Of a stretch of DNA of 64,000 nt, positions 24,101 to 36,000 are shown piece after piece. A model generated the notes under the pieces. That model was not told the origin of the DNA. It made no database searches and saw only the letters and a list, made by a program, of their open reading frames with translations. Position numbers and translations under genes: made by a program. This DNA is from Phylloscopus collybita (taxonomy: Eukaryota > Chordata > Aves > Passeriformes > Phylloscopidae), in assembly GCA_027886175.1 (NCBI GenBank), contig JAJNNQ010000024.1, positions 9,594,001-9,658,000 of the forward strand. The letters run 5' to 3'. How positions within the stretch are numbered: position 1 is the first letter of the stretch; each line of letters opens with the position of its first letter.

Positions 24101-25739
24101 ATATATTTGCCCACAGGGTGTTTTGCTGCAGTCAGGGGAAACCATTAGGAAAGCAAAGCAGAGCTGCCATTCCCTTGCTTTTACATAGCCCTAAAACAAC
24201 TGTTCCTATTCAACTGCTGGGCCAGACAAAACCTGGGAGAAGGAAAGGTGAAAGAAGGAGGAGCCAGTACCCTTATCTTTGCTTTCCAGTTCATCGATGC
24301 AAAGCCATGTAGGAGCAAGTAATTTCTCCTGGGGAGCCTCTGAGCAATTCCTATTGCAATGGAGATTTTTTTTATGTCTGCTTCAAAGGCCACTGTAAAC
24401 ACAAAATGGTGAATTGTAATGTCTCTGCATATATATTTGGTCCTACTTCTATTTATAGATGCAGCATTTAAACCTTTGAGCCCTTAGCTCACATCATATA
24501 CGAACAGGTTTGGGGTAAATTTTCCATAAAAAGCATGAAATCAGAGCTTTGAATTCCTTTTTCTTGCTATGTTTTAGATGCATAGGAAGCATTAAATTGT
24601 TGAAATACAGCTTTATGTGCAGAGCTTTGTGATCTAAAGGTATTCAAAGGAGTGGGCTGCAAGGCTTTAAAGTCCCAGTGTGCACATGCACATCAAACTT
24701 CAGAATGGCATTCCCTGTGAACATTAGGAGTTCTGCCATCTGTGGATCACTTGAGCAGGATGGCTTTAGCAGTAGGTTGTGGGGTGGGCTCATCTGCTCA
24801 CCCTCTGGCTTTGCCTCCCACCCTGTGCCTCTCAGGAGCACTTGGAGGGCAGCCCTGTACCCTCGGCTTTGGCCATCAGTCAGCCTCTCTGCATGGTGGC
24901 ACGAAATGTAAGAGAGACAAAGTAAAGGGATAAAAAGCATCCCTCCTCTCCCTGAAGGCCTGCAAGCATGTCCCTGTGGTGGGATCCAGGTAGGAGAGGG
25001 CATTCATCCTCTCTCTACACTCCTGACCCTTCTCCCACTCCCAGGGCCCTCCTTTGGCTGATGGCAGTTCTCATCAAGCTGCAAGATCTGCTGAGTAACT
25101 CTGGATACTCTGCTCTGTGCCATGGCACTGGTGGCTGTTTCACATCTGGCAGCACTGGAACAGATTACTTGGTAAGTTAAATAAACCAGGAGGGTGATGG
25201 GCACAACTCAGATCCGAGTTCTGATGGAGGAAAGGAGAAAGGGTGATGCCTGCCATGCATCCCTTTGTGTGGATCTCATGGAAAGAGCTCTAAACACATA
25301 CACGTGCCTTTGGATTCTCAAAGTTCTCAGGCTTTGTTTGATGCCAGTAGGAAGTGTGAAAATCTAAAGCAACAGATCATCTGCATGTGTAACATCAGAA
25401 AGCAGAGGAGCGAGCTTCGCTCCAGTCCTCCAAATATAGATTCTGTTCTGTTCCTTCTCACTACAGCTGGCCAGATAATTTGCATCTATCTTTTTTTCCA
25501 CTTTCTGTCCTTCTGGGAGTGTCCTTGAAAGACTTGAACCAACTGAATGCTGAGGTTACAAACTCTCAGCCTCACTCAGATCTTGCCTTCTCTCTCTAAA
25601 CTGTACAAAGCTACTGTGACTATTATTGCATTCAGGAAAAATAAGGTTATTAAAAATGGGCTCACCATTTCTGATACTTACAGCAATCCCAGCAAGAACT
25701 GTGTTTTAATAGTTGTCAAATTTTGATGTTTTGAGGGTT
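21101..25739. other. Noncoding tract, nothing specific seen
   Basis: This is unique DNA with an A15 run at 23027-23041. Short overlapping frames at 24.6-25.2 kb lie in a somewhat GC-richer stretch, open on both strands and without recognisable domains. Confidence 0.55.
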
Positions 25740-26040
25740 TTTTTGATAGATATTGGCACACTTAGGCACTACATTATGATGAATATTAATTTTGGTTACA
25801 TTGCACTTCCCCATCAATGACAAGAAGAGATTAACTAAAACAATATTTTATTTCCTACTTTAATGGTGAGTACATAGCATTAATTATATTAATAATCCAA
25901 CTAGAAACTCTTGTACAAAGCTATTTCAAGCCATTAGTTGCCCTGTTGTAATTGATGGATTACTGCATTACCGTTTAATTTAGTATTGTTTTCAAGGCAT
26001 TACATTCAGTTTCATTCAAGTTAATTGTATGGCCAAATAA
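25740..26040. promoter_or_regulatory. TAAT-rich tract, candidate enhancer
   Basis: Homeodomain cores are unusually dense: ATTAAT near 25785, TAATTA at 25881-25886, then ATTAATAAT, TAATTGAT, TTTAATTTAG and GTTAATTG within about 300 bases. Such clusters occur in developmental enhancers but also by chance in AT-rich DNA. No conservation can be shown from one sequence. Confidence 0.15.
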
Positions 26041-28447
26041 GGAAAGAAGTTGCTTTGTGAGCATGAGTGATGCAAGCACGGATTCTTCCTGATTTCAGAG
26101 GTATAATGGGATGTGATCCATAGAGCAATTCTGTACAAGGCCCTCCAGTTAGCATTACCTTGCAATTTATGGAAACAAGAAATGAGGGAATGGACCAGAA
26201 GATTGCATGGCATTTGGATTCAACATTGTGATAGTCTTCTCTGCAAATGGAAATTAACATCAATTATTCAAATCTAGTTATGCTTTCAACCCTCTTAATT
26301 GCAAAGCATTTTCCATTCAGTGATCAAGACCAATTCCCTAAACATAATAGCAATTATAACTGTTGCTATTCAGAGAAATCCAGAGGAATCCTCTCAACAG
26401 CATCCAGAGGAAAATTTATTCTCTTTGGCCCAGTCTTCAGCTCTGATATGACCTCTTTATGCTGCTTTTTACACAGAGGGGTTGTTAAGGTGGAGCAACT
26501 GTTTATTTTTTTTGCATAGAACACATCCCAGGGCTGTCGAGAAGCATGGACTATAATCTTGTTTACTGACCCAGCATAAAACCAGGGATAACATAATGGG
26601 TGGGATTCTCCTGCCAGAATCCAACCCCAAGGAAATACAACAAAACTAGAAATAAGTATTTTAGATAGAAGCCCTTATGTACCTGAGACACCTTCACAAG
26701 GGCAGAGAATGTGGTCTAGGACTGGGGGAGATCGATGGCAGCTGGAGGCAAGGCTGGAGGTACTACTCAAGGGTATCTAAGATAGAACAGTGAGTTCCTG
26801 AGTCATCCTGATTTTGCCTGGCAAGAGGGACAGCTCTTCTGGGCTATGAAAGGCTAAATGGAGATGATATTATTCTTGGAGCTGAAAATTGGTCCATGCA
26901 ATGATTTGTATATGGGCACATGAAGCTTCTTTCTCAGTGCGATTCCCATTTTTTAGTAAAGTAAATTCAGGCCACTCTTGTCCATCTTCTAGGGAGTTTT
27001 TGTTGTTTTGGTTTGTTTGTTTGTTTGTTTGTTGTTGTGGCAGAAATGATGATTCTGTTGCATTGTTTGCATGTTTAGACCATAGCTGTTGATGCAAGTA
27101 AGCAACAATGCATAGTATGTGTTTCAAACCACGGTCAGATCTTTACAGAATGGACAACAGCACGGCTGAATGTAAAACCCCTCTGGTCAACCACACTAAG
27201 AACTTGGTCCAAATGAGCCATGTCACCTTCCCAAATGCCTTCCCAGATTATTTTTCTGTAGCATGAGAGTAGAAAGACCAGGCAGCAGCTGGTGATATGT
27301 TTGGCACAGAGGTGTCTTGTGTGATACTCAGGGATAGTTCCAGGTCTCTTATTCCTTTGTCTTTAGTAGACAGTTGCATGAGACATCAAAAATCAATGAC
27401 CTGTCTGCTGGCAGGGAAGAAAACAATACTTCTTTTAAATCCAAAGTAGCAATGTTCTCTTTAATATATTCAGATTTCTTTAGGATTCAAATCTAGGTTT
27501 CATTCTCCTTGCTTACGATTATTTCCTACAAGTATCTAATCTAGAGCTCTCATTCTCTAGGTTTTACCACTTGCTTTTTTGAGAAACAGATTATTTTCTT
27601 GCTGCCTTTTCCATTTCCTGATGTGAATTTTTGGATTTTTCTGACAACAAAAACAAACAAACTCATTCACTCATGACTAATTAGATTTCAGCCAGTACTT
27701 GTTTCAATCAGAAAAGGTGGGATCCTTTGAAACTCCTTTGTGATGTGTCTTGGATAGGAGATTTTATTGGTTACACTTTGCCCTTCTAAAGCAGAAAGGC
27801 TCTTCTAAAATGTGTCAGAGGTTGGAACAAGGATCTGTCTTACCTCCAAAAACAATCTGTAGAGACTAACAAAGCTGCCATGGTTGATGTCACTTTTTTC
27901 TTGTGTTCAAAGATGGTGCTTCACTTCCAGCAGATTAGCCCAAGGTCTGTGAAACCTCTCCTGCAATGTAAGCTTCATACATTTGGGATCAGGGAGGATT
28001 TTGCTTGTGGCCAGAGGATTTATGTTTTGTTTCTTTACCGAGGCATGATTTTCAAGCTTTGAAAGAACTGGAAGTGCCACTTGCCAGAAGGAAGCCTGAA
28101 CACTGTGCTAAACTTGTGCAGAATCCATTCCTTTCACAAAAGACTGCTGCCCGTGTGTGCTAAAGCTTTGGTTTGTATTAAGATGGGCTATTCTGTTTAT
28201 TATAATTTGAGCCTAGATGCAATGATAGTGAGTTTATAATTTATCTCTTCTTATAAGATGCCATAGGGTGTATATGTATTTCTGGTGGAGCATATTGCTG
28301 GTATCTGGACACTGTTCCATGAGAAATGAGATGCATCAACTGAACTAATCAGACTCTTGTCGCAAAACCCATTCAATACAGCATGATCTGCTCATTTTAA
28401 TAGATGCCTCTTTTGCTTGTTATTACTTTAGAATGAATGTCTCATTC

Positions 28448-28449
<2 letters not shown>
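26041..28449. other. Noncoding tract with (GTTT)n
   Basis: This is unique AT-rich sequence. A (GTTT)n microsatellite occupies 27011-27037. No gene or mobile element is recognisable. Confidence 0.6.
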
Positions 28450-28478
<29 letters not shown>

Positions 28479-28532
28479 ACAAACAAAACAAAAAAAACCA
28501 AACCAAACCAAAACAAACAACAAAAAAAAAAC

Positions 28533-28567
<35 letters not shown>

Positions 28568-28580
28568 AAGAGGGGGGGAA
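28450..28580 (+). repeat. Compound (AAAAC)n / (CA)n / poly(A) low-complexity block
   Basis: AAAAC units run from 28451 and degenerate into AAACC/AAAC variants. A short (CA)n at 28532-28545, A24 at 28546-28569 and a G7 run follow. The Lys/Asn/Gln-rich and Phe-rich frames across it are artefacts. Confidence 0.95.
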
Positions 28581-31399
28581 AACCTGAAACACAAAGAAAT
28601 TACTCTAGTGGTAGTAACACTCAGAAACATTTGCCGTGGGCATTGATTGGAGTAGTTGTCATATATTTATGTCATGATATAATGGCACACTGTAGGCTAT
28701 TCTTATATGCATTCGCACTTTGAGCTCGTTTGTCACTTGTCTCTGTAAATTCAACATCTTCCTCATCTGAGGGAGTTTATATATCTCCTTGCAGTTGACT
28801 GTAAACAAATTGCAAGTGCTGCTTGGCAGGTGACAGATAGATCCAGCTGGTTAGGTAGGGCTGCTGGAGCCTCAGTGCAAGATGAAAAATTTACACATTT
28901 GAGAAATTCCAGGCTGCTGCTTTCTAATGTAAAATTTTGGATATGACAGCAGATGTCAGATTTAAAAAGGAGAAGAATGAGATTCTGTGGGGGACTGAAG
29001 TAACTCGTTTCATTCTTACGAGAAAGAAGTGTAGACACTTAGCTGCCTTGCTGCCGTAATTGGTTGCTTTATGCTCACCCTGTGAAGTGAGCCCGTATGT
29101 GGGGACTGTGCTGCTCCTCTTTGCTAAAGCACAGGCTGATTTCTGATTTCCAGCGTGTCACAGCCCCTGGCCCTTCACAAGGCAAGGCTTCCATCAGCAA
29201 AGGCTGGATCGGGGTGCTCAGACCCCTCCCAGCTTCAGCGAGTCTGCAAACACATTCTGCAAGGAGTTCACTGCAGCCCTGAGGCCTCAGCCTATCTCTG
29301 CCCTGGATGATGGAAAACTTTAATAACACGTACAAAATTAATTTGGACCTTCTCCTAACACAAGTCTTTGAAGTCAGTGGGAAGCACCGAGGGGTTTTGG
29401 CATGGCAGTCTTTATTTCTGTGTATTCAGCTACTACACTGACTGACTTCAGTGGGAGTGAGTCACGGTTGTTTCCGTAAGCACCTCTGTTAATATGCAAA
29501 AGCCATATGTATTTGTTTCTCCTCCTTGGGCAGCTTCTCACCTCTCAGTTGTGGTGAAAGGTGCTATACAAAAAGAATAAATTGGTAGTGTAGCTCTTTG
29601 TGCCTTGCTAAGATAAGTCACCAGCCATATGGCTCAGTGCTGGGCACGGAGAAAGCAGCTGAGAGCCGGGAGGTTCGCTGAGTTTGTTTGGTTGATTTGT
29701 TTTTATTAGGCAATTCTCTTAATTATTTCCTTTTTTTTTTTTTTTTTCTTGTGGTCACTTAGAGATGAGACCTTGTGGTTCTGTATGTAATTGTGTTAGC
29801 CTTTATTCAGGAGAAACCATATGGTGGTCTGTAAGAGCACAGGAAAGGCTCCTGGGGCTGTCAGGGGCAGACACAGCCTGCCTTGTGTTATCTAATGACA
29901 TTCACAGGTTTGCTGAATTCCCTTTCCAGTCAGACTCCTTGTGCTGCTTATTGCTTCTACCAGAAATTTGCTTTAAAACTTCACTTTTCTGGAATTCTCC
30001 TCATGTTCAGAGCAAGCTTATTCCCGGCCGTGCTTTCCACCTCTTTGTTCGTGTGCCAAAGACTTTCAGTGTAAATATCTTTTCTTTTGGATGTTTATCC
30101 TTCTCTTCCCCTAACACACGCACACCCACACCCACACATTTGCAATATACACATATCTACTTACATGAGCAGTAATTGTGTTCTCTAAACAGAACAAAGG
30201 AAGATCTTTTGGTCTTCCTATAAACCTAGAAATCCTTCTTTCTGTTCCAGTATGAAGCTGTCTTCCTTGAATGTACATGACTGGAACTATGCAAAGCATC
30301 ACTACAATATTCTACATAAATTGCTGTCAAAACCTTATACAATAGGCTTAATATTGTCTCTCCCTATGGAAATATTTGGTTTACATTGTTATTCAATCAT
30401 GTTAGCCTTTTTAAAATAAGAAATGCACCAATGGTTCATGGTCATTCTACTTATACATTTAATCAACTCATCTAGTTTATGTAACTAATATACCCATATT
30501 TTCTCCTTGGTCATTTAGAAACACTGATTGTGCAAAGTAAGTCATAAAACAATGCAGAATAATAGAAAAATATGTAATCCAGCACACAGTATATAGAGTT
30601 GGAGACTCTAGCAACTGGCTCCAGCAATTTTTTTTCCCCAAAGACAAAGCATGTAGAAAATGTCTCTTCCAGCTGCTTTTTGAAAATGCAAATTGTAATT
30701 CAGGTTAACAGGTTAACCATTTTGAGCACTATTGTATAGTTGACAGGAACCAACCTGATTCTTACTTCATTAGTTGGGAAAAGAGTTAATAACTGCATTG
30801 TATATAATTTTGAAATATTGTGCAGGTCAAAACAAAGGACATTTTTGTCAGTGATCATTCTGTGTCAGCATTTCAGTGCAAATATTCAAGAATACTTGTG
30901 CTACAGATGAAAAAGTATTAGAGATTTACTTATAAATTATGTTATTGTTGCAGAATCCATCTATTCTTGCTAATATCGTCTGTTCAATTCAATAATGTGT
31001 GTAATTGCCATTTTCGTAAGAATTACTTGTGTCTTGAATTTATTTGCCATCTTAACCTTTACTAAATATTATTCATAAACTCAAAGGTATATAGTGCAAT
31101 AGTCACACCAATCTCTGTATTAATTTTGCCCCCTTTGCTTATATCAAATCTTTTAAAATAGAGTTTCATTATGATTTTGAATTACCATACATATGCTTTA
31201 AACAGATTCTTTATAACCTTCCCCATTTGCATATCATTCAGCAATGCATTCTTAGCAGGAAAAAACCCTCCACATAGACAAAAAAAAAAAAATCCCTGTA
31301 ATATCTTCAATCCCTTTTTTGAATTCTCTTCTTGTAAGTTTAAAACCTCTGCAAATCAGTGTTGTTTAATGTGCTGACCATTTCTCTTGGTGAGAAAGT
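28581..31399. other. Noncoding tract with small repeats
   Basis: This is unique DNA carrying T17 at 29731-29747 and a CA-rich stretch near 30113-30140. A 136-codon frame (29765-30175, plus) has no recognisable domain and is not supported as a gene. The separate dyad at 29369-29450 is listed on its own. Confidence 0.55.
29369..29454. repeat. Inverted pair TGAAGTCAGT / ACTGACTTCA, possible ancient dispersed repeat
   Basis: TGAAGTCAGT (29369-29378) has its exact reverse complement at 29441-29450, and both arms are followed by a GGGA-type run. Paired GAAGTCA...TGACTTC motifs followed by TGGGA recall an old repeat common in reptile genomes. That likeness is from memory and is only a suggestion. 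The inverted repeat itself is visible. Confidence 0.35.
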
Positions 31400-32130
31400 G
31401 CATCTCTGTGTGCATATATCCAGATAAATAAGGGCAGCTACCCAAAGGTACAGACTGGCTGTGGATTAATTATTTATTATGAGGTACGGATGATCTTATA
31501 GTTCATGAGTGACAGAGCAAAACAGAATGACTAGTTGGTATGAAAGCTCATCAATAACTTGAAGTAATAAATAATGTATTTGTCTTCTGCCAATTGAATA
31601 TATTTTTTATGCTCTATTAGTAGTTTTCCATATGTTTAATAGTTATTTTGGAATGGGATAGGGAATTGCATCACCCTGATTCAAGGAAGTATTTCTATAA
31701 AACCTCATTTTATTCTGTGGCACACTTTTGTTTTTGTTTAAATTATACAGACGCATACTAGGGATATGCAACTAGTCTCAATGAATAATTTATTTGAATT
31801 TAACCTCCTTTTCTGCTGCTGGAATATTCAAACAATAGGCCACAACTTATTCGGATTCATATGTTATTAAAATTTTATTTGACAGATGTCTTTTTGAGTT
31901 TTTATTTTATGCCTTGACAGTGACTATTTGAAAATGCAGCTATGTACTGTAATTCTGCTGAAATAAATGGGATGCTTTTTATCTGATCCTTGATTAGCTG
32001 CAATTGGCCTCATGAATCCCATGGTGCTTTGTGCCCTGCCTGCATGAGAATACAAGCAATTCTTATGTGAGCATTTTATGTACAGGCATAAAAGTCTCTT
32101 CCTGCCATTTAAGTGTAGAACTTTGAAGCT
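31400..32130. promoter_or_regulatory. AT-rich unique tract, candidate enhancer
   Basis: The tract combines AT-rich motif clusters (TTAATTATTTATTAT, ATAAATAATG, ATTAAAATTTTATTTGAC) with less AT-rich, non-repetitive text and no simple repeats. This texture is typical of deeply conserved noncoding elements, but conservation is untested. There is no promoter or coding evidence. Confidence 0.15.
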
Positions 32131-35100
32131 GATTCCGAAGAATATATTGGTCAACTGTGAAAAGCTACTGCAGATACAGAATGAAATAACTTTCTTTAAA
32201 ATTTCAAACATATTTTCCTTTCAGGTTTTTAACTTAGTTCACCACGGAGGCTTTGTGTTTTGCATAGTTTTCCCTACTCTGTATGTTGTGATCTGCCTTT
32301 TCCTCATGTTCACATGCCCAATCCTGAGATGATGATCTTCCAGTATCTGCTGCTTTCACTGTGAAGGTGAAACTAAAGGTGAACCACAAAAAACAATTAG
32401 TTGCTGCAGTACTTCATCTGTTCTTGTTCTTCATGTGGTTTCTATAAAGACTGATCATTAAATTAACGTATACAAGTTATATAGTCCATGAATTCCTATT
32501 GAACAGAAAGGCACTGATGACTTCCACCTAATTCCAGACACTTAATTGTGAATTTTACATGAGCCTCAAGAGGTAAGCTTTACTCTCAAAATGTTTATTT
32601 CATGATAACCACCAGTTTTGGTTTCCTTTTCAATCAGTACAGAGAGAGACAAGAACCACACAGGGACAATTTGGACCACAAATACTCCAGGTTCCTCTTT
32701 AGATCTCCTTACTTGCTCTCATTGCTTATTGCAGGTGAAGACCAGGAAGCCAAATCCAGGATTTCTATAACTGAAATGTAGGGGACCCAGTAGATTGGGC
32801 ATTTCTAGACAATGCTCTTTTTTTAGCCCAAAGCAGCACAGCTCAAGGGGAAATTTCTACATTGCTGATATCCGAATTTAGGTTAAGTGAATAAATGCAG
32901 CAAGGTAATCTATATTACAGATTTATTTTTTTTTAATGTGGAGTATGTGAGTTTGGATAGTAACAATAAGGACCCAGTTCTTCCTGAAGAAGCAAAATTA
33001 ATGTTGCCTCACTGAATCAGCTTTGCTACTTACCTCATTCCTGCTTATGAGAGTTTTAATTGCACTTGCAGGTAAGATAAACTCCCGGCCTGAAGTCCAA
33101 GCCAAATTTCTGATATGTTTTTAACTCAAAACCTCCTAAAAAGACCCCATGCTGACTCCCTGATCCAGGCAGTATCCTCCTGGTACTTGACAATTCCCAG
33201 GCTCTCTTGATATGCCTCTGCTGCACAGGGGCATTTGTTGGCAATTAATACAAAGTAATAAAAGTGATCTCATAAAATTAATTTGGAGGTATGCCCCCTT
33301 TGCACAGACTCCCACAAATGGTTTGAGAAGACATATTCTTGGGATTGTTGGTAACAAGCAGCCTAGTAATGTCATTTTATTTTGTGACAGAAGGCATTTG
33401 TGGAATCTCAGAGGCAGACTCCCAGCTAGCATAATTTGCCATCTCTCCCTTGGATTGCCACTGTTTTATTGCAGCTCAAGAATCTGGCCCATGACTCCTG
33501 CTCCACTCTGACTTTTGTGGTTCCTGTGTGCCCCATATAACCCTATTTTATTAAGCCATACTGAGAAGGAGGGGTAGCTTTCCTTTGTGCCACTCCAGAA
33601 ATACAAAACAACTTAATTGGCCAGAGCAGGCAGGTTTACAGCTGCTTTATGTTGACAAAAAGGCACAAAGGAGCCAGACAGTACGACTGAAACGAGGTCT
33701 GTAGCTCATAGTGGCAAGATGTATAAAGCAGTGTATGAATTGTAAATACATTTAGATTTGACAATAAGTCTTCTCGTGGCCCTTTCCTAGAGCTAGATGC
33801 TCATATTCACTGGAATTTTTAAAAAAGCATTTCTCCGGGGAAAAGTTCTGTTCTGAATTGATACAGAGCTCTGCTCTCTGCTGTGTGATGCAGACTGATC
33901 CCATCCCTGAAGGAGTTGGGAAGTCAGAGAGTCTGTAATAAAACCCTGGTCAGTGTATTTCTGAGTTGTGTAATTTGATGGTCAGTCCCTGCAGCAGCTT
34001 GAGGCAGCTGAAAGATGCTGTTCTGAAGAGTTTAAACCACTTACAGACACTGAGACCTCCTACCAGAAGCCTTGCTCTCTTTAAGGACCTTTTCCTTGGA
34101 GGAAGCCCTTTTAATTAGGTTTTGCTCCAGTTCACAGATATTACATTTCAGAATACTGAAAATTCTGACAATCAGAATTGTGTCTATCACTTCAATATTT
34201 TCTTTGTTCATAGAACTGCTGAAACCCAAGCAACTAATAATAATAATAATAACAACAACAACAGTGATAATATTAATTTGCAGCAAATAAGCTAGTAGAA
34301 TTATGGGAATGACTTTCTGAGTACTCATAGTTTATTTTTCATTACAGTATTTATTGATATGCCCTCTCTCCACTCCCCCCACCTAACTCTCAAAGGAAGA
34401 AGGGGTGAAGGAGGGAGAATGAGAAGAAGTTCATAAGGAAATGAACCTGTGTGTCTTCAAAAGAATACACTTGCTGAGGATATAAATCACATTAGGCCAC
34501 AAACAACAAGGAGGATGCATATGCCATCAGCAGCAGTGGGGTTAATAAAAATGTGTTCTTCTGTATCTAGCTTATTTTATAGATAACTGTGCTTTTTCAA
34601 AATTTCTGTAATGAGCATGTTGTGCCTGTCAGGGGTTGGTTTCCTCAGTGAAACCTTCACAGACACTTTCATCCCCAAAGTCTCAAACTTCTTGTCAAAA
34701 CCTATAATTACCTCCCAGAGTCAAACCTGCCATTAATCATCTCAGAAAGACCTTTGCTAAGCCTTAGCACTAAGAGTGCTGAAAATGAGGAGGGACCTCC
34801 TGCATCTGTGCCACTTCTCTGGACTCTGTTGTCCTGTTCTGGGAAAAACTGAGAATTAGCTAAAATAAGCTTTGCTGAAATAACAAGGCTTTCCAACAAT
34901 GATACTGTAAAATGTGAAGATAATCCAGATGTCTTTCTTCCCTTTTTACTCCTTCCTTTTTTTCATCAAAGGAAGACAAGTGCTTTGCTATAATGTAGCT
35001 ATAACAATTAGAGGGGGCAAAATGTGGGAAATATATTTCCCAGTGTCTACATTTTGCAGAAAAGACTGAGTCAAAAGGCTAAAAAGACAAATTTTTTTTT

Positions 35101-36000
35101 CCTGCTGGATTATTAAAAAAAAAATCAAGGTAAAAGTGTTTATAAATGTCAGGTAGCCTGAATAGTAACAGAAAAATAAATGCAATAATTTTAATTAAGA
35201 TCCAAGAAGAGCACCCCCTTCCCTGTATCCTTAACCCCAGTGTATGCACTGAATTAATATCACAATGAAAATGAGAATTTCAAAGACAGTAACATTTTGG
35301 CTTTATAAGTATTTATCTACTCCATGTGGATAATTTGCTAGCATAGATAGAAAGAACAATGTGGACCACTAATGTCATTTTCAGGGCATCTGCAGACTGA
35401 GAGTTCCATGGTCATGTCCACACCATGATCATGATGTGAACAAAGGCCAGTGATAAAAAACAAAAAGGTGTCTTGATGATTCTCCCTTGCCACCAAGCTT
35501 TTTTTTTTTTTTTTTTTTTCCTAGCACCTAGTAAATGTAGTTGATTTTTTACATTAGATTAAAGGCAAAGTTCAGTGGTTTTATGTTTTTCAGTGTGGGG
35601 GATTTTGGGGGTGTTTGGGGGTTTATTTTTTTTCTTTTTTGGAAGAAGTGAACTAAGCTCCAGGGAGGATGTTTATATTTGAGGCATTTATTAGGATCTT
35701 TTTCCTTTGAGTGTATTTGAAACTGCTATCAGCATTCTGGCTAGTAACACCAAAATGCAAATGTGTGATGGAGGAACAGTTGGTAGAGTATGGATGATCA
35801 ACTCCAGAATAGGCAAAAAAAAAGGTTACCTGTTCCAACTAAGGGATTCCCAATGCTGAAATTCTCCAAGTGTATTTCTAAGCTGTTCTTATCCCATTAA
35901 ATACATTGGAATTTCAAAACTTTAAAATGCATGGTGGTGCCATCATTTTAGAACATCTGGATCTGCATGAAAATGATCTGATGTTTCCCTGAAATTCAGA
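32131..36000. other. Noncoding tract with microsatellites
   Basis: This is unique AT-rich DNA. It contains (AAT)n(AAC)n at about 34235-34262, T21 at 35499-35519 and three G5 runs at 35597-35621. Short frames near 33.1-33.5 kb are open on both strands and unrecognised. Confidence 0.6.

Noticed and set aside
28433..28723. Lys/Asn/Gln-rich plus frames and Phe-rich minus frame
   Set aside because: These are translation of the (AAAAC)n and poly(A) block.
29765..30175. 136-codon plus-strand frame
   Set aside because: There is no recognisable domain, its end is a CA-rich repeat, and other frames overlap. Length alone is not enough in 64 kb.
35597..35621. Possible G-quadruplex
   Set aside because: Only three G5 runs are present. 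A fourth nearby run is missing.
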